Program-made: the position numbers and the translations under genes
Shown here: piece by piece, positions 1-11,334 of the stretch
How the letters are laid out: each line of letters starts with the position of its first letter
How positions within the stretch are numbered: position 1 is the stretch's first letter
Notes under the pieces: generated by a model
What the model saw: only the letters and a program-made list of their open reading frames with translations
Told to the model about the DNA's origin: nothing
Database searches by the model: none
NCBI GenBank assembly: GCA_023101885.1
Contig: JALPQD010000102.1
Location: 5,488,227 to 5,552,226 of the forward strand
Direction: 5' to 3'
Origin: Typhlomys cinereus
Lineage: Eukaryota > Chordata > Mammalia > Rodentia > Platacanthomyidae
DNA length: 64,000 bases

Positions 1-283
1 TGTCCCTGAGCTTCAGGATGGGGGGAGATCAGGTTGGCTTAGTTCTATGTGGATGATATAGAGTCTCTGAAGTTCTGGATTGTGGTTCGTTAATTTTCTT
101 TTGCAGTTTTGCTGTTCCTGCAATGCCCTTCACTCCATCCTGATGGGCACTGTATGTCACCCCCTGGTCAGAGACAAAAAACTGTTAAACTGGAGTCTTG
201 TTATAATAGCACATTCAAGGGTAGATGTAATAAAAGCAGGAAACCTCGGTGAGGGAGGGATCAGTCACCCATTTGCAAAATGA
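1..283 (-). mobile_element. L1 3'-UTR fragment (runs off window start)
   Basis: Nearly identical to 39183-39464, which is 3' UTR of a longer minus-strand L1, and complementary to the 3' UTR of the full-length L1 at 61740-62050. The 5'-truncation point is at about 283. The 3' end and its target duplication lie before the window. Confidence 0.9.
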
Positions 284-358
284 ATTTCCCTTACTTAACA
301 ATGAATATGTTAACCACTATGGGCACCATCTGAAGTTCCCTACCAATGCACTATATTA

Positions 359-1678
359 TTTTGGGGATTTTTGGGGTTTTTTTGTTTGTTCCCCCCCCCG
401 AACTTTTTTCTCTCACATTTTATTTTTTCCTAATCGTACAAGCTCAATAGGTACTCTCTCTCCCTCCTCCCCTTCCCAGTCATCCCCTTTTGCACTCTAC
501 CCTCTTCCCCCCTTCCTTTCACACCCCTTCCTCCCTTCCCCTCTCCCAATGCCTTCCCCTTCCTCCTTCCCATCCCTTGGAGCAACAGCAACCTTTTATG
601 CGAACCCCAAACTTCCCTTTGAGTCCTCCACCCTAGTGAGGGTTCAGGACTCAGTGGCATAGCCTGGAGCTCCTTCTTGGGCTTCCCTTTAGTATGGGAA
701 CTCTGTTATGACTGTTTAATCCCTTGCCTCTAAGGATCCTACTGCCTGGAGCCTTCTTCCCTGTGATCTATACAAGGCTTTGGGGGGGGGGTCGTTGACA
801 TGTCAGCTATTGTGCAGGTCAGACAAAATCCAATTCTGTCTGCTGCAGTCCAAACTTATGTGGAGTATCTTGCATATTGTTGGTCCTCCCCATCTTTAGG
901 CTCTTACAATCTTGCTGTCCCCTCTTCTGGAAGGTTCCCTGAGCTTTAGGATGGAGAGACATTTTTTCAGTTTTGCTTTTCCTGAACTGCCCTTGGCTGC
1001 ATCCTGATTGGCATCGAAGAGCACCTCCTAACCAAATATAAAAGGCTGTTTAAATGAAGATCTTAATATAAGAGGAGATTCAAAGGTAGATGGAAGAATA
1101 AGAGTAGGACAGAGCAGTAGTGGGGGGAGTCAGTGTCCCATTTGCGGGATGGTTACCATCTATCTGCCAGTTCCTATATCTTCCCTGATTGGTGAGAACA
1201 AACCTGTTCAGTCGCAAGTGACCAGAAAGAAAGGAAAGAGAGAGTGAGCTGCATCAGATGTCTCACTACTTACATGCAATACTTGACCATGGCCTATTTT
1301 CTCTACTGAAGCGTGATCCCTATCTCCCTTTTTTTTTTTTTCTTTTTGAGGCTTCCTTACCCCCTTCCTTCCTGTTTGTAATCTTTTGCAATTACAGTAG
1401 GTATTACAGAGATTCACCTTTGAATATGTCATTAAGTGAGTTTGGAACTATGATTCACTTATTAAGGAGTACATACGGTGTCTAACTTTCTAGGATACTT
1501 CACTCAATATAATTTTTTTCTAATTCCATCCATTTCCCAGCAAATTTCATTAATTCATCTTTTTTGATGGCTGAGTAATACTTCATTGTATAAATGTGCC
1601 ACATTTTCATTATCCATTCATCAACTGCTGGGCATTTAGGTTGATTCCATGACTTTGCTATTGTAAGTGTACTATTAT
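359..1678 (-). mobile_element. 5'-truncated L1, minus strand
   Basis: Starts with a decayed T-rich tail and the C-rich complement of the L1 G-tract (450-560), runs through the 3' UTR, and ends in the complement of the last ORF2 codons (about 1500-1678). The 14-bp sequence AATGCACTATATTA occurs at 345-358 and again at 1988-2001, beyond the adjacent SINE, so both elements lie inside one target duplication. Confidence 0.88.
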
Positions 1679-1689
1679 TATTTTTATTT

Positions 1690-1987
1690 ATTTTATTTTT
1701 TTTAAAATGATTTTTAAATTTAATTTTATTTCTTTACTGTGTGTGTGTATGCATGTACATGCACTGCGTGTCCCTATGGAGAACCAATGGTGACTTTGGG
1801 AATCATCCTGGTTTATTTCTACCTCCTTTTTGCTTCTTCTGGGATTTCCCAGTCTATGTCCACCAGGGCCAGAAGTGCAGACCACTGCCATTTCTGCCTG
1901 GCATTTTTACTTGGGACCTGGGATCTGAACTCAGGACCTTCTACTTGTGAGGCAAAGTCTTAACCACCAAGCCATCTCTCCAGCCCT
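1690..1987 (-). mobile_element. B2-superfamily-type SINE (unassigned tail), minus
   Basis: T-rich end at 1690-1735, GT-rich stretch, then the tail unit with CACCAGGGCCAGAAGTGCAG and, at 1915-1987, the complement of a tRNA-like head ending in GAGAGATGGCTTGGTGG (A and B box region). Same family as 11890-12150, 14395-14697 and 32490-32775. Confidence 0.85.
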
Positions 1988-2027
1988 AATGCACTATATT
2001 AGAAGTTTTAACCTCAGTGATATACTA

Positions 2028-2080
2028 TGTCTGCAAACCCTAAGCCAAAATAAACCAGTCTTCCCTTAAAATAAACAATA
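2028..2080 (+). mobile_element. LTR 3'-end remnant
   Basis: Short stretch with GCCAAAATAAACCAG followed by TTCCCTTAA, the polyadenylation-signal region typical of rodent ERVL/MaLR LTRs. The rest of the LTR is not recognisable. Confidence 0.45.
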
Positions 2081-2439
2081 AATAAAATTTTAAATTTTTT
2101 AATTGCTTAACAGGCTATTTGTTCATGGAGATGAGCAAAATAACTAATCTAGAAAATTAATATGAAGAAGAGAGGTTGTTGATTTGATAATCTGACCATA
2201 TGGTTCAGAGGCCACCGGAACTGATTTGCAGGGGAGTCTAGAAATTTGGAACAAGAGGCTAGAAAAGCCCAAGAATGATGATAGCAAAGAGTCATGGGTC
2301 CTTCTAGTGGAAGATCAAAGATCAGAATGCCAACAGAAAAAAGACAGTAAATTATTCACATGCTTTCAGAGGACAAAAAGGACTTTGTTGGGAACTGACT
2401 TAGAGGATATTTGTGCTATGTTCTGACACAGCAACTGGT

Positions 2440-2660
2440 TGGGTTCTACCTGTATTCCAAATATTTAGAAGATAGAGTCTGATGAAGGAAGTGTGTCAGT
2501 GGGAGCAGCTTTGTTTCATAACATTGTCCTACTTGCTATTCACTCTCTGTCTTCTGTTGCCAAGGTAATGTGAAGAATTGGCCTCATGCTCCTGCCATGA
2601 TGGACCATATCCTTGTTAAACTATAATTCAAAAGAAACAAATCTTCTCTATCTAAGCCAT
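2440..2660 (+). mobile_element. Degraded ERVL/MaLR LTR fragment
   Basis: Contains CTCCTGCCATGATGGACCAT and a decayed polyadenylation region, a pattern shared by ERVL-class LTR R regions. Ends are unclear. Confidence 0.5.
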
Positions 2661-2844
2661 TCCCACCCCCACCCCAAGGCTTAGGGAACAAGAAAAAGAG
2701 GGAGCAGTAAGATTGTACGAGTCTGACAGGGGTGTAGCCAGACACTTTCTTCTGGACGTGACAGGGTTCTTGTATTTGTGATTTCACTGCAGCTGTGTAT
2801 ATTTCCACAAGACCTGCTATCAACACTTCACCATGAAAGAGGAA

Positions 2845-3290
2845 AGATCATAGAAGGCCCCATGTCTCTCTGAGAGACTGATGAGGACTAATGCTAATGG
2901 GAAAAAAATGGAAGATGCTTTCATCAAGGGTATACTTAGTGATACATGATGCATGCTTCAGCAAGTACTCAGGACAAGTCTTCAAAGGCAAGCCAGATGA
3001 AATTCAGTGTGCCACACATGGAAAAGACTTGAAAGTAGGAGGGAGTCTGGCAGAGGAAAAGAAGGGCTGCAACAGGATGAGGAGAGTTGGGATTTGAGAT
3101 TAAGGTATGAAAATATAAATTCACTATATTCATGTATGAAATACTAAAGGAATAGAAAAGGACATGAAGGTGAAAGGGGCACATATTGAGGGATATTGAG
3201 AGAGGGGAAGGGAAGTGGATAGATAGATTGTGCACATGTATGCAACTATCAAAGAATAAAAATAAAGGAATAAATAAAATAAAAATCAAA
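2845..3290 (+). repeat. Rodent interspersed repeat, copy 1 of 2
   Basis: Diverged similarity to 29330-29850: both carry a 'gagactgatg/gggactatgg' block, a 'cttcagcaagtactcagg'-like block, a purine-rich stretch and a 'cattcatgtatgaaat'-like end followed by A-rich sequence. Possibly an RMER1-like family, but I cannot name it with certainty. Confidence 0.5.
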
Positions 3291-3299
3291 GAAAATTTA

Positions 3300-4015
3300 T
3301 TGTTAAAAAATCTGAGTAATCTGAAAAAAGACCTTTCTCCCTTAAGTTCCTTTGACTATAGTAATTTATCATACTAAGCAATAGGAGTGGGATACAGAGT
3401 CAAGGAGACTTGGACTGAGGTATCAGAAAGCCTTCCAGCCAGACGTGTAGTAGGAGATCCTGCATGGAGTTACTGAGTGGGTTTGTGCGTGAGCTGTGAA
3501 GATGAGACATAATTTGCAATGATGACCTGGAATGTTGGACATATCAGAATGATGGTATATCTGCTGAAGAAAGCTGCAGGCATCAAGAGAGGCCAGTCCA
3601 AGAAAAAGGCCAGGTGTATTACAAACAGGATAACTGTGGAAAGGTGGTATACTGCAGACAGGCGAGATGTAGGGAGGTGCTACCTAGGCATGCTGGAACC
3701 CAAAGGATGCTGCCCTGACCCCAGATGTTGAATATGAGAGTTACCAGTTTGATGTTTGCCATGCCGTGTTTTGGTCTTGCTTGGTCTGCTCTTTCTTCAC
3801 TAGCTCCCTGTTCCTTCTTTTTGCCATTTTATATTGTTAAGTGTGCAACCTGTTTTTTGAGGGTATGGGAGCTGACAGTTAAGAGATTGTCTTAGGGTCC
3901 AGAAGAGATTTTGAACTTTAGATTTTTAAAGCGCTGTTGGAACTCTTGTGCTATGGGAACTTCTTTAGTTGGATAAATGCATTTTAGATTATGAAATGGC
4001 CAGAAATGCAATGGA
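3300..4015. other. No recognised feature
   Basis: Unique-looking AT-rich sequence downstream of Mrpl1. The 70-codon open frame at 3519-3731 has no recognisable motif or splice context and I regard it as chance. Confidence 0.5.
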
Positions 4016-4318
4016 TTGGTTTGAGTGTGAAATGTCCCACAAGTCTCATGTGTCTAAAAACTGGTCCCTATCTGGCTGTGGACATGAGGCACAGCTGGTT
4101 GACCTAGTGCCATTGCAGTAGGGTTTATGGGTTATAGCCTGGTCTTTGCTCTGGCTAAACTCTCTTCTTTCTGGCTGCTGATACAATGTAACCACCCACT
4201 TCCTGTTCTCACTGTCTCGGCTGGGAGCCAGGCCTTCCCTGACATTATAGACTAAACTCCCTGAACTGTGAGCCAGAATAAGCCTTACGATCCTTTAAAT
4301 AAATAAGCAACCAGAAAA
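4016..4318 (+). mobile_element. MaLR-type solo LTR, plus
   Basis: Starts GGTTTGAGTGTGAAATGTCC, carries TCTCATGTGTCTAAA and a terminal GAACTGTGAGCCAGAATAAG polyadenylation region. This order is that of MaLR LTRs, and the start resembles the 42026 LTR (GGTTTGAAATATGTCCCCCA). Confidence 0.8.
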
Positions 4319-4894
4319 ATTTAAGTTGTAACAATGAGCAACCAACAGGCTGGAGGTGGGGAGGACAAAATATACAGTTGTGTTCTCACAGAGATCTTTC
4401 AAGAGATCTCAATTCCAGAATGGGGAGGGGGACACTAAACTCAGTGCACACACAACAAAGGGAAAGGACATGGATATGGAAGAAAGACTAAAAGGGAAAA
4501 TGAGGTTAATTGGGGTGGGGGAGGAGATAGGATAAGATGGAACAGCAGTTATCAAAGAGAAAAATCCATTAATAAAGTGGGAAAAGAAATTAACAGCAAT
4601 CATATAAAAATTCAGCTGAAAAAAAATTTAGCTGTGACTCTGAATCAATTCTATTGACTGATTTTCTTTGCATTTTCCTGCTTATTTGCACTTCTTACCA
4701 TTTTTTATTGGGTGGGTGCCAAACACTATACATAATAAGTTATTGTGATTTCTGGATTTGGGGGATTGAATTTCAGTGGGCTAAAGTGCTGACTATGATT
4801 CCTGGAGCCCTTGTGTTAGGAGACAACAAACTTCTAAAAATTGTCCCCTGACCTTTTGCACATACCATGACATGCACGTGCCTATTCTGGATTG

Positions 4895-4918
4895 CTCTCT
4901 CTCTCTCTCTCTCTCTCT
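4895..4918 (+). repeat. (CT)n microsatellite
   Basis: About twelve CT units followed by a T/C-rich tract. Confidence 0.9.
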
Positions 4919-5065
4919 TTCCTTCTTTCTCGTCCTCTTTCAATAAAAATAGCCTTTAAAGACTTTAGATTTTGTCTTCATTTATAGCACTGAATTCTGT
5001 AGGCAGTATAGACACTTGCCAATCATTTCAGTCCTTTCGAGATTGCTTTATAAACTTACTCGTGA

Positions 5066-5945
5066 TGATTGTGATGGTTAATCTCAGTTGACTGGAATCA
5101 ACCAGCAGACGCGCTGTAGGGCACAGCTGTGATTTTCCCGGCCAAGTTATTGGAAATGGGAAGTCCAACCCTAAATGTGGCTGGCACCTCCTGGTGGCAG
5201 CTCAGATGAACAGGAAGTTCGAGAAAGAAAAGCTTTGTTTTGCTGGTTTCCAAGTCCCCCCAGGCAAGTTTATGTTCCCTGCAGGTTCTGCTGCAGCCGC
5301 CTTTCTCCACTGACATTAGAACCCAGGTTCAACCTTCCAGCAGGGACTGAAGACCAGTGGCTCTCTAGGAATCTCCAGGCCCTCAGCAACAGATTGGGAC
5401 TGTGGAATTTTTCAGCCTCATGGGTGGAGCAACCACCATTTCTCAACCTCTCCAGTGTGAAAGCAGCCATTGTTGGATTAAGACCATATAGCATGGACTA
5501 AAGGCACTAGGATCCTTAAAAGCAAGGGATTAACAGTCACAATAGTGTTCCTATACTTAAGGGGAACACAAGAAAGAGTTCTAGGAAATGCCACTGAGTC
5601 CTTACACCTCATCAGAGAGGAGGACCCAGAGGAAAGTTTGATATACTCATTAAAGGATGCTTCAGAGATGGGGGCAGTGGGCACTGGCAGAAAAGGAGGG
5701 AGGGGGAAAGGAAGGGACAAAGCGGGGAGGGAACAGGGAGGTCCAGGGAGGGGTGGAGGGAGAGAGGGGACAGGGGTTCCTATTATGTTTGTATGAGCAG
5801 AAAAAATAAAAAGAGAGAAAAAAAAAAAAGACCATATAGGGTAGGCCAATCTAATACATTCTTCTTAATATATATTTATATTTAATATATTTATCCAATT
5901 ATTCTGCTTCTCTAGAGAACCATAACTATATTAGTGGTCTAGAGT
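5066..5945 (+). mobile_element. ERVL (MT2-like) LTR split by an L1
   Basis: Left part 5066-5491 begins GTGATGGTTAATCTCAGTTG and ends in CAGCCATTGTTGGATTA. The right part 5840-5945 continues with an AT-rich block and CTCTAGAGAACCATAACTA, the usual LTR 3' end. The L1 at 5492-5827 sits between two copies of the target sequence. Confidence 0.82.
5492..5827 (+). mobile_element. L1 3'-end insertion, 336 bp
   Basis: Only the terminal 3' UTR with its G-rich tract (5690-5780) and A-tail is present. A perfect 12-bp target duplication AAGACCATATAG occurs at 5480-5491 and 5828-5839. Confidence 0.95.
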
Positions 5946-6145
5946 AGTTTTTATTCTAAAGCTCTCATGCCCTGTTCTCAGGTACAGCCTGGGTACTACA
6001 GAATGCCCAGAATTCTCAAGACAGCCCTACACATTGATATCTTCCTGTGCTTAACCTTTGGGAATTGCTGTTTTCTGTTCTCTGGAACTTTGTGGCATAT
6101 CACTCTCCATGTGCACTTGTGTTAGGATTCCCTAGAGGAATAGGG

Positions 6146-6146
<1 letters not shown>

Positions 6147-6199
<53 letters not shown>
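6147..6199. repeat. (AC)n microsatellite
   Basis: 53 bp of perfect AC repeats. The open frame across it is low-complexity artefact. Confidence 0.97.
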
Positions 6200-6201
<2 letters not shown>

Positions 6202-6654
6202 AGGGACAGCATCTTAGCATACAGAAAAAAAAAAAAAAAAAACCTGTGTAGACTTGTGAGGTTTCTCTGCACCTCTGCACAGCTTCTTGCCTGTGCTGTT
6301 CTGTTCCACAAACCAAAGTTGTCACAGCATCAAAATCTCACTGTCTCCTCTGGACACAGAGTGCCAAGCTTCCCTTGGTTTCCCCACTTCCTGTGTTGGT
6401 CTGCAAAGCAATTCCAGAAAGAATGCTGGGGCTTTTGATTGATTCCATTCACTCAATAAAAACAGCACATGCATGCTGTCCTATAGAAGAAAAGTTATGC
6501 ACGTTCTGATGGGTTTTCAAATTACTTACAGGTAGAGGTCAAGTGTAATATAAATTATACCATTATGGGCAAAAATAGAAACCATAATTTTATCATTAAT
6601 CTAATTTGGGTTTTTACTTACTGAGGGTCACAAAACTGCCCAATATTTAATAAT

Positions 6655-6755
6655 ATTCATTGACTGATTATGATAGGAATTGTTAGTTTTGTAAAATTAC
6701 TTTATTTACATTACCTTATTTGATCCGCACAGTACCGCAAGTTTAAGAAGGCGAT
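6655..6755 (+). repeat. Possible MIR fragment
   Basis: The stretch TTACATTACCTTATTTGATC with following short indels resembles the MIR core. Heavily decayed. Confidence 0.35.
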
Positions 6756-6761
6756 CTTAGC

Positions 6762-6880
6762 TGGGTACAAAGGTACAGACTTGTACTCCTAGCAATTCCA
6801 AGGCTGAGGCACCATAAGTTTGAGGCCAGCTTAGGCCGGATGTGAATACCCTATCTCAAAAAAATTAAATTACATTTTGA
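6762..6880 (+). mobile_element. B1-like SINE, plus
   Basis: CTGGGTACAAAGGTACAGAC, then CCAAGGCTGAGGCACCATAA and GTTTGAGGCCAGCTTAGGC, ending CCTATCTCAAAAAAATTAAA: the order of a 7SL-derived B1. Confidence 0.85.
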
Positions 6881-7134
6881 AAAGTATAAACAACCCCACT
6901 CCCCAAAAGGAGGTTTTCTTCTGATGTGTCTTCAAGAAGATTGAGGGTCATGAAGTTAATGGAAGCAGTGAATGTTCGAGGAAATGCCTGGCAAGAGTGA
7001 GCCTGGAACTGAGGCGTCCCTCCTTCCCTCCCTTCTTCCTTTCCTTTTCACTTTCTGGTTTTAATATTTTCTTGTTTAGGTACTAATCATCAGTTTTTCC
7101 ATTTAAGATGGCCAAATTTAAAAAAATATATATT

Positions 7135-7285
7135 TTAAAATAAGAGGTGAGCACACATGTGTCATGACATATGAATGCAAGTCAGAGGTCAGTTTTGTAC
7201 TTCCATCCAGTGCGCGTCCACTTACATGGCTGGGCTTACAAGCAGGTGTCTTATCTATGGAGCTACCTCATTGGCCCCAAGATGG
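7135..7285 (-). mobile_element. B2/B4-like SINE, minus
   Basis: Contains GCAAGTCAGAGGTCAG and ends AGCTACCTCATTGGCCCC, the complement of a tRNA-like head. A decayed copy. Confidence 0.7.
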
Positions 7286-7579
7286 CCAACTTTTTCATAA
7301 GTAGTTCATTCTGTCACATTTCACTTTGATTTCAAGTCACTCCCACTGTTTTTAATCTGAACTTCAACTGGCAAGCTATTATAAGTCTTCGACATACCAT
7401 AAGGACATGCTTCAGCAGCTTGCAGCCTTTTAGAGTTCCATCCAGCTCAACCTGAAACCAGAAGACTGTGCTGACCTAGTAGTGTGTCACCTTTCTTCCT
7501 GTCTAGTCATGTCCCAAAGTCACTGTGACCCGTGAAACTAAAGCATACTTCTCAGAAAAATTGTCTGATATTTTAAAAA

Positions 7580-7979
7580 TGGCTAATTTATTTTTATTTT
7601 TTTATTACTGTTTTTTACCTTCGCACCCCTTCTTCCTCCTCCCTGCTCCACTTTCCCTGTTGTTCTCCCCATCCCACTTTCCCCCCTTCTTTCTTTCTCT
7701 CTCTCCTTTCCTCCCTCCTCCACTCTTGGTGTTTCCCTCCTGCTCCCCCCCACCCTCCAAAACATCTGTTCATATGGGCGTTGGATTTCCCTCTGAAACG
7801 TCTGTACTAATGAGGGTTCAGGACTCAGTGGCTTGGGGCCCTTTCTTGGGTCACCCACTAATATGGAAACTCCATTATATCTATCTAACCCTTTGCCTCT
7901 AAGGATCCTACTCCCTGATGCCTTCTCCCCTGAGATCCATGTTAGTCTCTGCGGGCTTGTTGACATTGTACAGGTCAGG
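7580..7979 (-). mobile_element. L1 3'-end fragment, minus
   Basis: C/T-rich tract 7617-7760 complementary to the L1 G-tract, then GAGGGTTCAGGACTCAGTGG and TTTGCCTCTAAGGATCCTAC shared with 620-740 and 20870-20955. It is followed by an A-run at 7980-8003 that is on the wrong side for a minus-strand tail, so the boundary is complex. Confidence 0.88.
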
Positions 7980-8003
7980 CAAAAAAAAAAAAAAAAAAAA
8001 AAA

Positions 8004-8395
8004 GGTTAAGATTTAAAATTTTTTTAAATGATTAAAAATTGAAAAAAGAGAAAAATTGAAAATAAGACTCACCAGAAATAAACCAGCTCCTCAGTGTGAC
8101 TAAATAATATATTTGAATGATAGTGTTCTGAGGATAAGTCACCTTGTGTAGTCTAATTTGGAGCCAACCAACAATGACAACATTCAACAAAACTGTAAGA
8201 CTCAGCAATTATCTTGTACCTTGAAGTACAGGAAGAAAAAGTGCTTTAATTTCCCATCACGCTTCTAGTCAACAGTGTAGTTGCATGAAACACTGATTTG
8301 AGGAAAATATATGATCCTGTGTTTCATGTATTGGAACCTACCACTGAACTCCATGAATATGTGATTATTGAATCATTTAAAAAAATGGCTTTAAA
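8004..8395. other. No recognised feature
   Basis: AT-rich unique-looking sequence. No open frame, exon signals or repeat family that I can support. Confidence 0.5.
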
Positions 8396-8399
8396 GGGG

Positions 8400-8585
8400 G
8401 TCATGGAGATACCTCAAGGGTTAAAGCCTTTGCCTCACTGAGTTCATACCAGGATGATACAGCGGCTTCCTGCAATTCCTGCCCTAGGTTGTAAAACCTA
8501 GGAAATTGCTGAACAAAGCAATAAGGAAGTAGAGTAATCCACGATGATTCCTGATGTCACCCTTATGGGTCAGAGTTTTGTTGGT
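8400..8585 (+). mobile_element. B2-superfamily-type SINE, plus, decayed
   Basis: Decayed head (GGAGATACCTCAAGGGTTAA), then tail-unit blocks AATCCACGATGATTCCTGAT and GTCACCCTTATGGGTC, which match 9855-10120 and 36150-36200. Confidence 0.7.
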
Positions 8586-8589
8586 GCCT

Positions 8590-9595
8590 GACTTCTTTGG
8601 GAGTCACTTCAGCATTCCTCTGGGGAACGCTTTTCAGCCTTGATGGCCAGAGTAGAACAAAAACAATAGGCTTTGGGGGGGGGGAAACTAAAATCTTATC
8701 ATAATTATATTTTGGCTATTTTACCAAGTTTATACATAGGTTAAGCTGTGTATCATGTACCTACCACTTAGGGGGCAGCAAGTAGATGGGCAGGACAGAC
8801 TAAAGTGCCAATAGCAGAATGTTGAATTGCTGAATCTGTTTAATGTAAGGGTGTTCATGATTTTTTTCCCTCCACATGTGACATTTTCTACAATAGAAAA
8901 TAAGTTTAGAAACCTCCAAATACTACATCAGATATCAAAAAGAAGTCTTTAGTATGCCCCAAGTAGAGTATGAACAAAAACATCTCTGTACAACAAAGGT
9001 ATTTAGTTGAGTGGTCAATTGAAAAAAAAAAAAAATCAAGAAATTTACCCATCTACTATGATTTAAAAATTGTATAAAAGACTATTATTGCCACCTAGTG
9101 GACACTGATATTTACTGCTTGTTACAAAACTAACATAAACAATCCCATTCCATCACGTACAGTAGTAAATAATGCCAAATTTATTTACATTACCAATGAT
9201 ATTTAATGTAATTAAATGTGTAAATATTACACACTTCTAGTTATAAAATGCCACCTGCTAGAAGGCTTCTCAAGAGTATGGTTACAAAGTATTCTGGTGA
9301 TGTTCATGCATGACTTAAGGATTTAAGTTGTCCACAGGGTTAGAAATAGATTTATAAAATAATAGATTACAAAGTTAGAAACTGGTCCTGACGTTATCTC
9401 TTTGTCATCTAAATCTTTAAAATCTTGGCTTAGAAATTCTGACTCAGAGTTCTCTAAGTTGTCTAATGGTGTTCCAACAGTGATTTTTCAACTTGGGGCT
9501 TTAGAATCTATTTATGAAATTTTAAAATAAAATGACAGCTGGCCCCAAAGTCAGATTTTTTTTAAAAATATTTTTATTATTATAGCCAGGATTAA
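8590..9595. other. Unassigned AT-rich sequence
   Basis: A G-run at 8674-8684 is the only notable local feature. Nothing else is supported. The portion 8830-8900 might be an old L1 relic. Confidence 0.4.
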
Positions 9596-9597
9596 AA

Positions 9598-9745
9598 AAA
9601 GTAGTAGTGGTTCCCAAAGTTCCACTACTTGGTGAAAAATGCAAATTTTTCAAGTCCTCCCCCATTGCCAGATGGGGGATCAGTAATTTGTGTCTTGGCA
9701 AGTCCTCCACGTAATCTGGATGTAAAGTGAAATTTGGAATTCACC
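9598..9745 (+). mobile_element. MER5A-like hAT relic
   Basis: TAGTGGTTCCCAAAGTTCC near the start, AAAATGCAAATTTTTCAAG in the middle and a region resembling GCAAGTCCTCCACGTAATCT toward the end follow the order of the MER5A non-autonomous hAT element. Confidence 0.6.
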
Positions 9746-9849
9746 AGTATTTATTATAAAAACCTTAAATCCTTACTTCTTAATACAATGAGAGAGAAAA
9801 AAAGAAAAAAAAAAAAAGAAAAAAATACAAAAGGAAGATCTTGAAATCA

Positions 9850-10130
9850 GTTAAATGTCCCAGAAGAGTGCGGTAGAGATGGATGAGATTAAAGCCCTGT
9901 GTAACCAGCAAAAGGACCTGCATTTGGATCCCCAGATCCCATGTAAAAATGCCAGGTACGAATTTCAACAGCTTGTAATTCTGACGCTGGAAAAATCTCA
10001 AAACAAAGCAATAGAGATGGAACAGTCCAGGATGATTCCCGATGTCACACTTGGGCCTCCACAGGCACACACACTCAAGTGTCTTCTGATACACACATAC
10101 ACAGGGACAAACATGGGGAAAAATAAAACA
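9850..10130 (+). mobile_element. B2-superfamily-type SINE, plus
   Basis: tRNA-like head at 9870-9945, tail block CCAGGATGATTCCCGATGTC at 10026, then GGGCCTCCACAGGCACACAC and an A-rich end. Immediately preceded by an A-rich tract at 9795-9830. Confidence 0.8.
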
Positions 10131-10139
10131 AATGCCCAA

Positions 10140-10430
10140 TGATTGAGGAATGTTTCCATATGCGAAGCATCAATGGGATGAAATGATGCTCAAATATTAT
10201 TTTCATGTGATTTTGAATAATACTAGGAAATGTTTCAGGTCTCTCTCAATTAAAAACAACAAAGAAATGAATGCACTGAAATAAATATTACAGCTATTTA
10301 TCTCTGAGTAGTAGGATTATGAGTGATTTTTCATGTTTATTAGGTTTCTAAATATTTCAATACTAAGATTAATGCTGTTTTAATCAGAAGAAAAACTACA
10401 AATTAAACCAATACTTTTTGGACTTGGTGG
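10140..10430 (+). mobile_element. Old L1 relic, plus
   Basis: Blocks such as GGATGAAATGATGCTCAAAT and TTACAGCTATTTATCTCTGA resemble the 3' UTR of ancient mammalian L1. Heavily mutated. Confidence 0.45.
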
Positions 10431-10454
10431 AGGGGCACTTGCCAAGCATGCACA

Positions 10455-10742
10455 AGACCTGGGGGTGGAGATAGCTCAGTTAGTAAACTACTTACTGCAC
10501 AAGCATGAAGACCTGGTTTTAGGCCCTCAGCACCCATCCAAAAAGCTTGACAGGTAGTCTGTGTCCAGAATCCCAGCAATGGGGAGGCAGAGACAAGTGA
10601 ATCTCTAGGGCTTTCTGGTCAGCCAAACTGGCAGGCATCAGGTTCAAGGAGACTCTATCAAAAATACATTGGCAAGTGAGGGAGGAAGGCACCTCTGACC
10701 TCCTTACATGTGTGCCTGCACACACATTAAAAAATAAAATAA
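10455..10742 (+). mobile_element. B4-like SINE, plus
   Basis: Head GGAGATAGCTCAGTTAGTAA with B-box region, then CCAGAATCCCAGCAATGGGG (B1-like part), GACCTCCTTACATGTGTGCC and A-rich tail AAAAAATAAAATAAAAAA. Confidence 0.85.
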
Positions 10743-10744
10743 AA

Positions 10745-11165
10745 AACAGACTCTACTTTGTGAATTAAGATGTCAAATAATGATAAATCAAGAAGTTTTT
10801 AGAAGACAGAGTGTGGAAAATGTCAATTCCGTCTAGTACCTTTTCTCAGCTCACTCCCTGTATCTCTTCTAACTCATCACAACTCTGTGAAAAACCCTTA
10901 ACTAGAGATACTACGAAACTTAAGTGTAATTATTCAAAACTCAAAACTGCTCAGGTAAGCTCAACTTATCTTAGAACACATAAAAGGCAGTGAACTAGTC
11001 CAACGGCTAAGGGAATGGTTAAGGAAGGTTCCATAGGTATGGAACATACCCTTGGATCCCAGCACGTGGAGGGAGAGCCAGACAGCTTTTCAGTTCAGCT
11101 GATTAATCTAGTCTGCCACTTCCTGGACCTCATGCAAAAAAATTTTTTTAAAGAACTAATTCTCT
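10745..11165. other. Unassigned; possible weak SINE at 10990-11150
   Basis: No gene seen. The part containing GGATCCCAGCACGTGGAGGG and ending AAAAAAATTTTTTTAAAG may be a very old tRNA/B1-type SINE. Confidence 0.35.
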
Positions 11166-11169
11166 TTAT

Positions 11170-11330
11170 TTTTTAATTATTATATTTTGTGAGGGGAACA
11201 TACATGTTCCATAACACATCTGTTTGTTCTCTCTTCCAATGTGTGGGCTTTCGGGGAACAAGCTCAGGTCACCAGGTATACAAGCAGGCACTATTCTGGC
11301 TCAGTCATCTCACTGACCCATCTGATGCTT
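11170..11330 (-). mobile_element. B2/B3-like SINE, minus
   Basis: T-rich end, then GGGAACAAGCTCAGGTCACC and GGCTCAGTCATCTCACTGAC, the complement of a B2-type head. Confidence 0.7.
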
Positions 11331-11334
11331 ATCT

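Noticed and set aside
249..662. 137-codon frame rich in Pro and Ser, with similar frames at 5478-5849, 7525-7902, 38745-38966, 43746-44283 and 62289-62664.
   Set aside because: All are translations of the L1 3' UTR and its C- or G-rich tract.
6122..6325. Frames with long Cys-Val runs, also at 11881, 32435, 36010 and 53940.
   Set aside because: They are translated GT/AC microsatellites.
7980..8003. A-run beside the minus-strand L1 at 7580-7979, considered as the tail of a plus-strand insertion.
   Set aside because: No L1, SINE or mRNA-like body on the plus strand ends there and no target duplication is visible.
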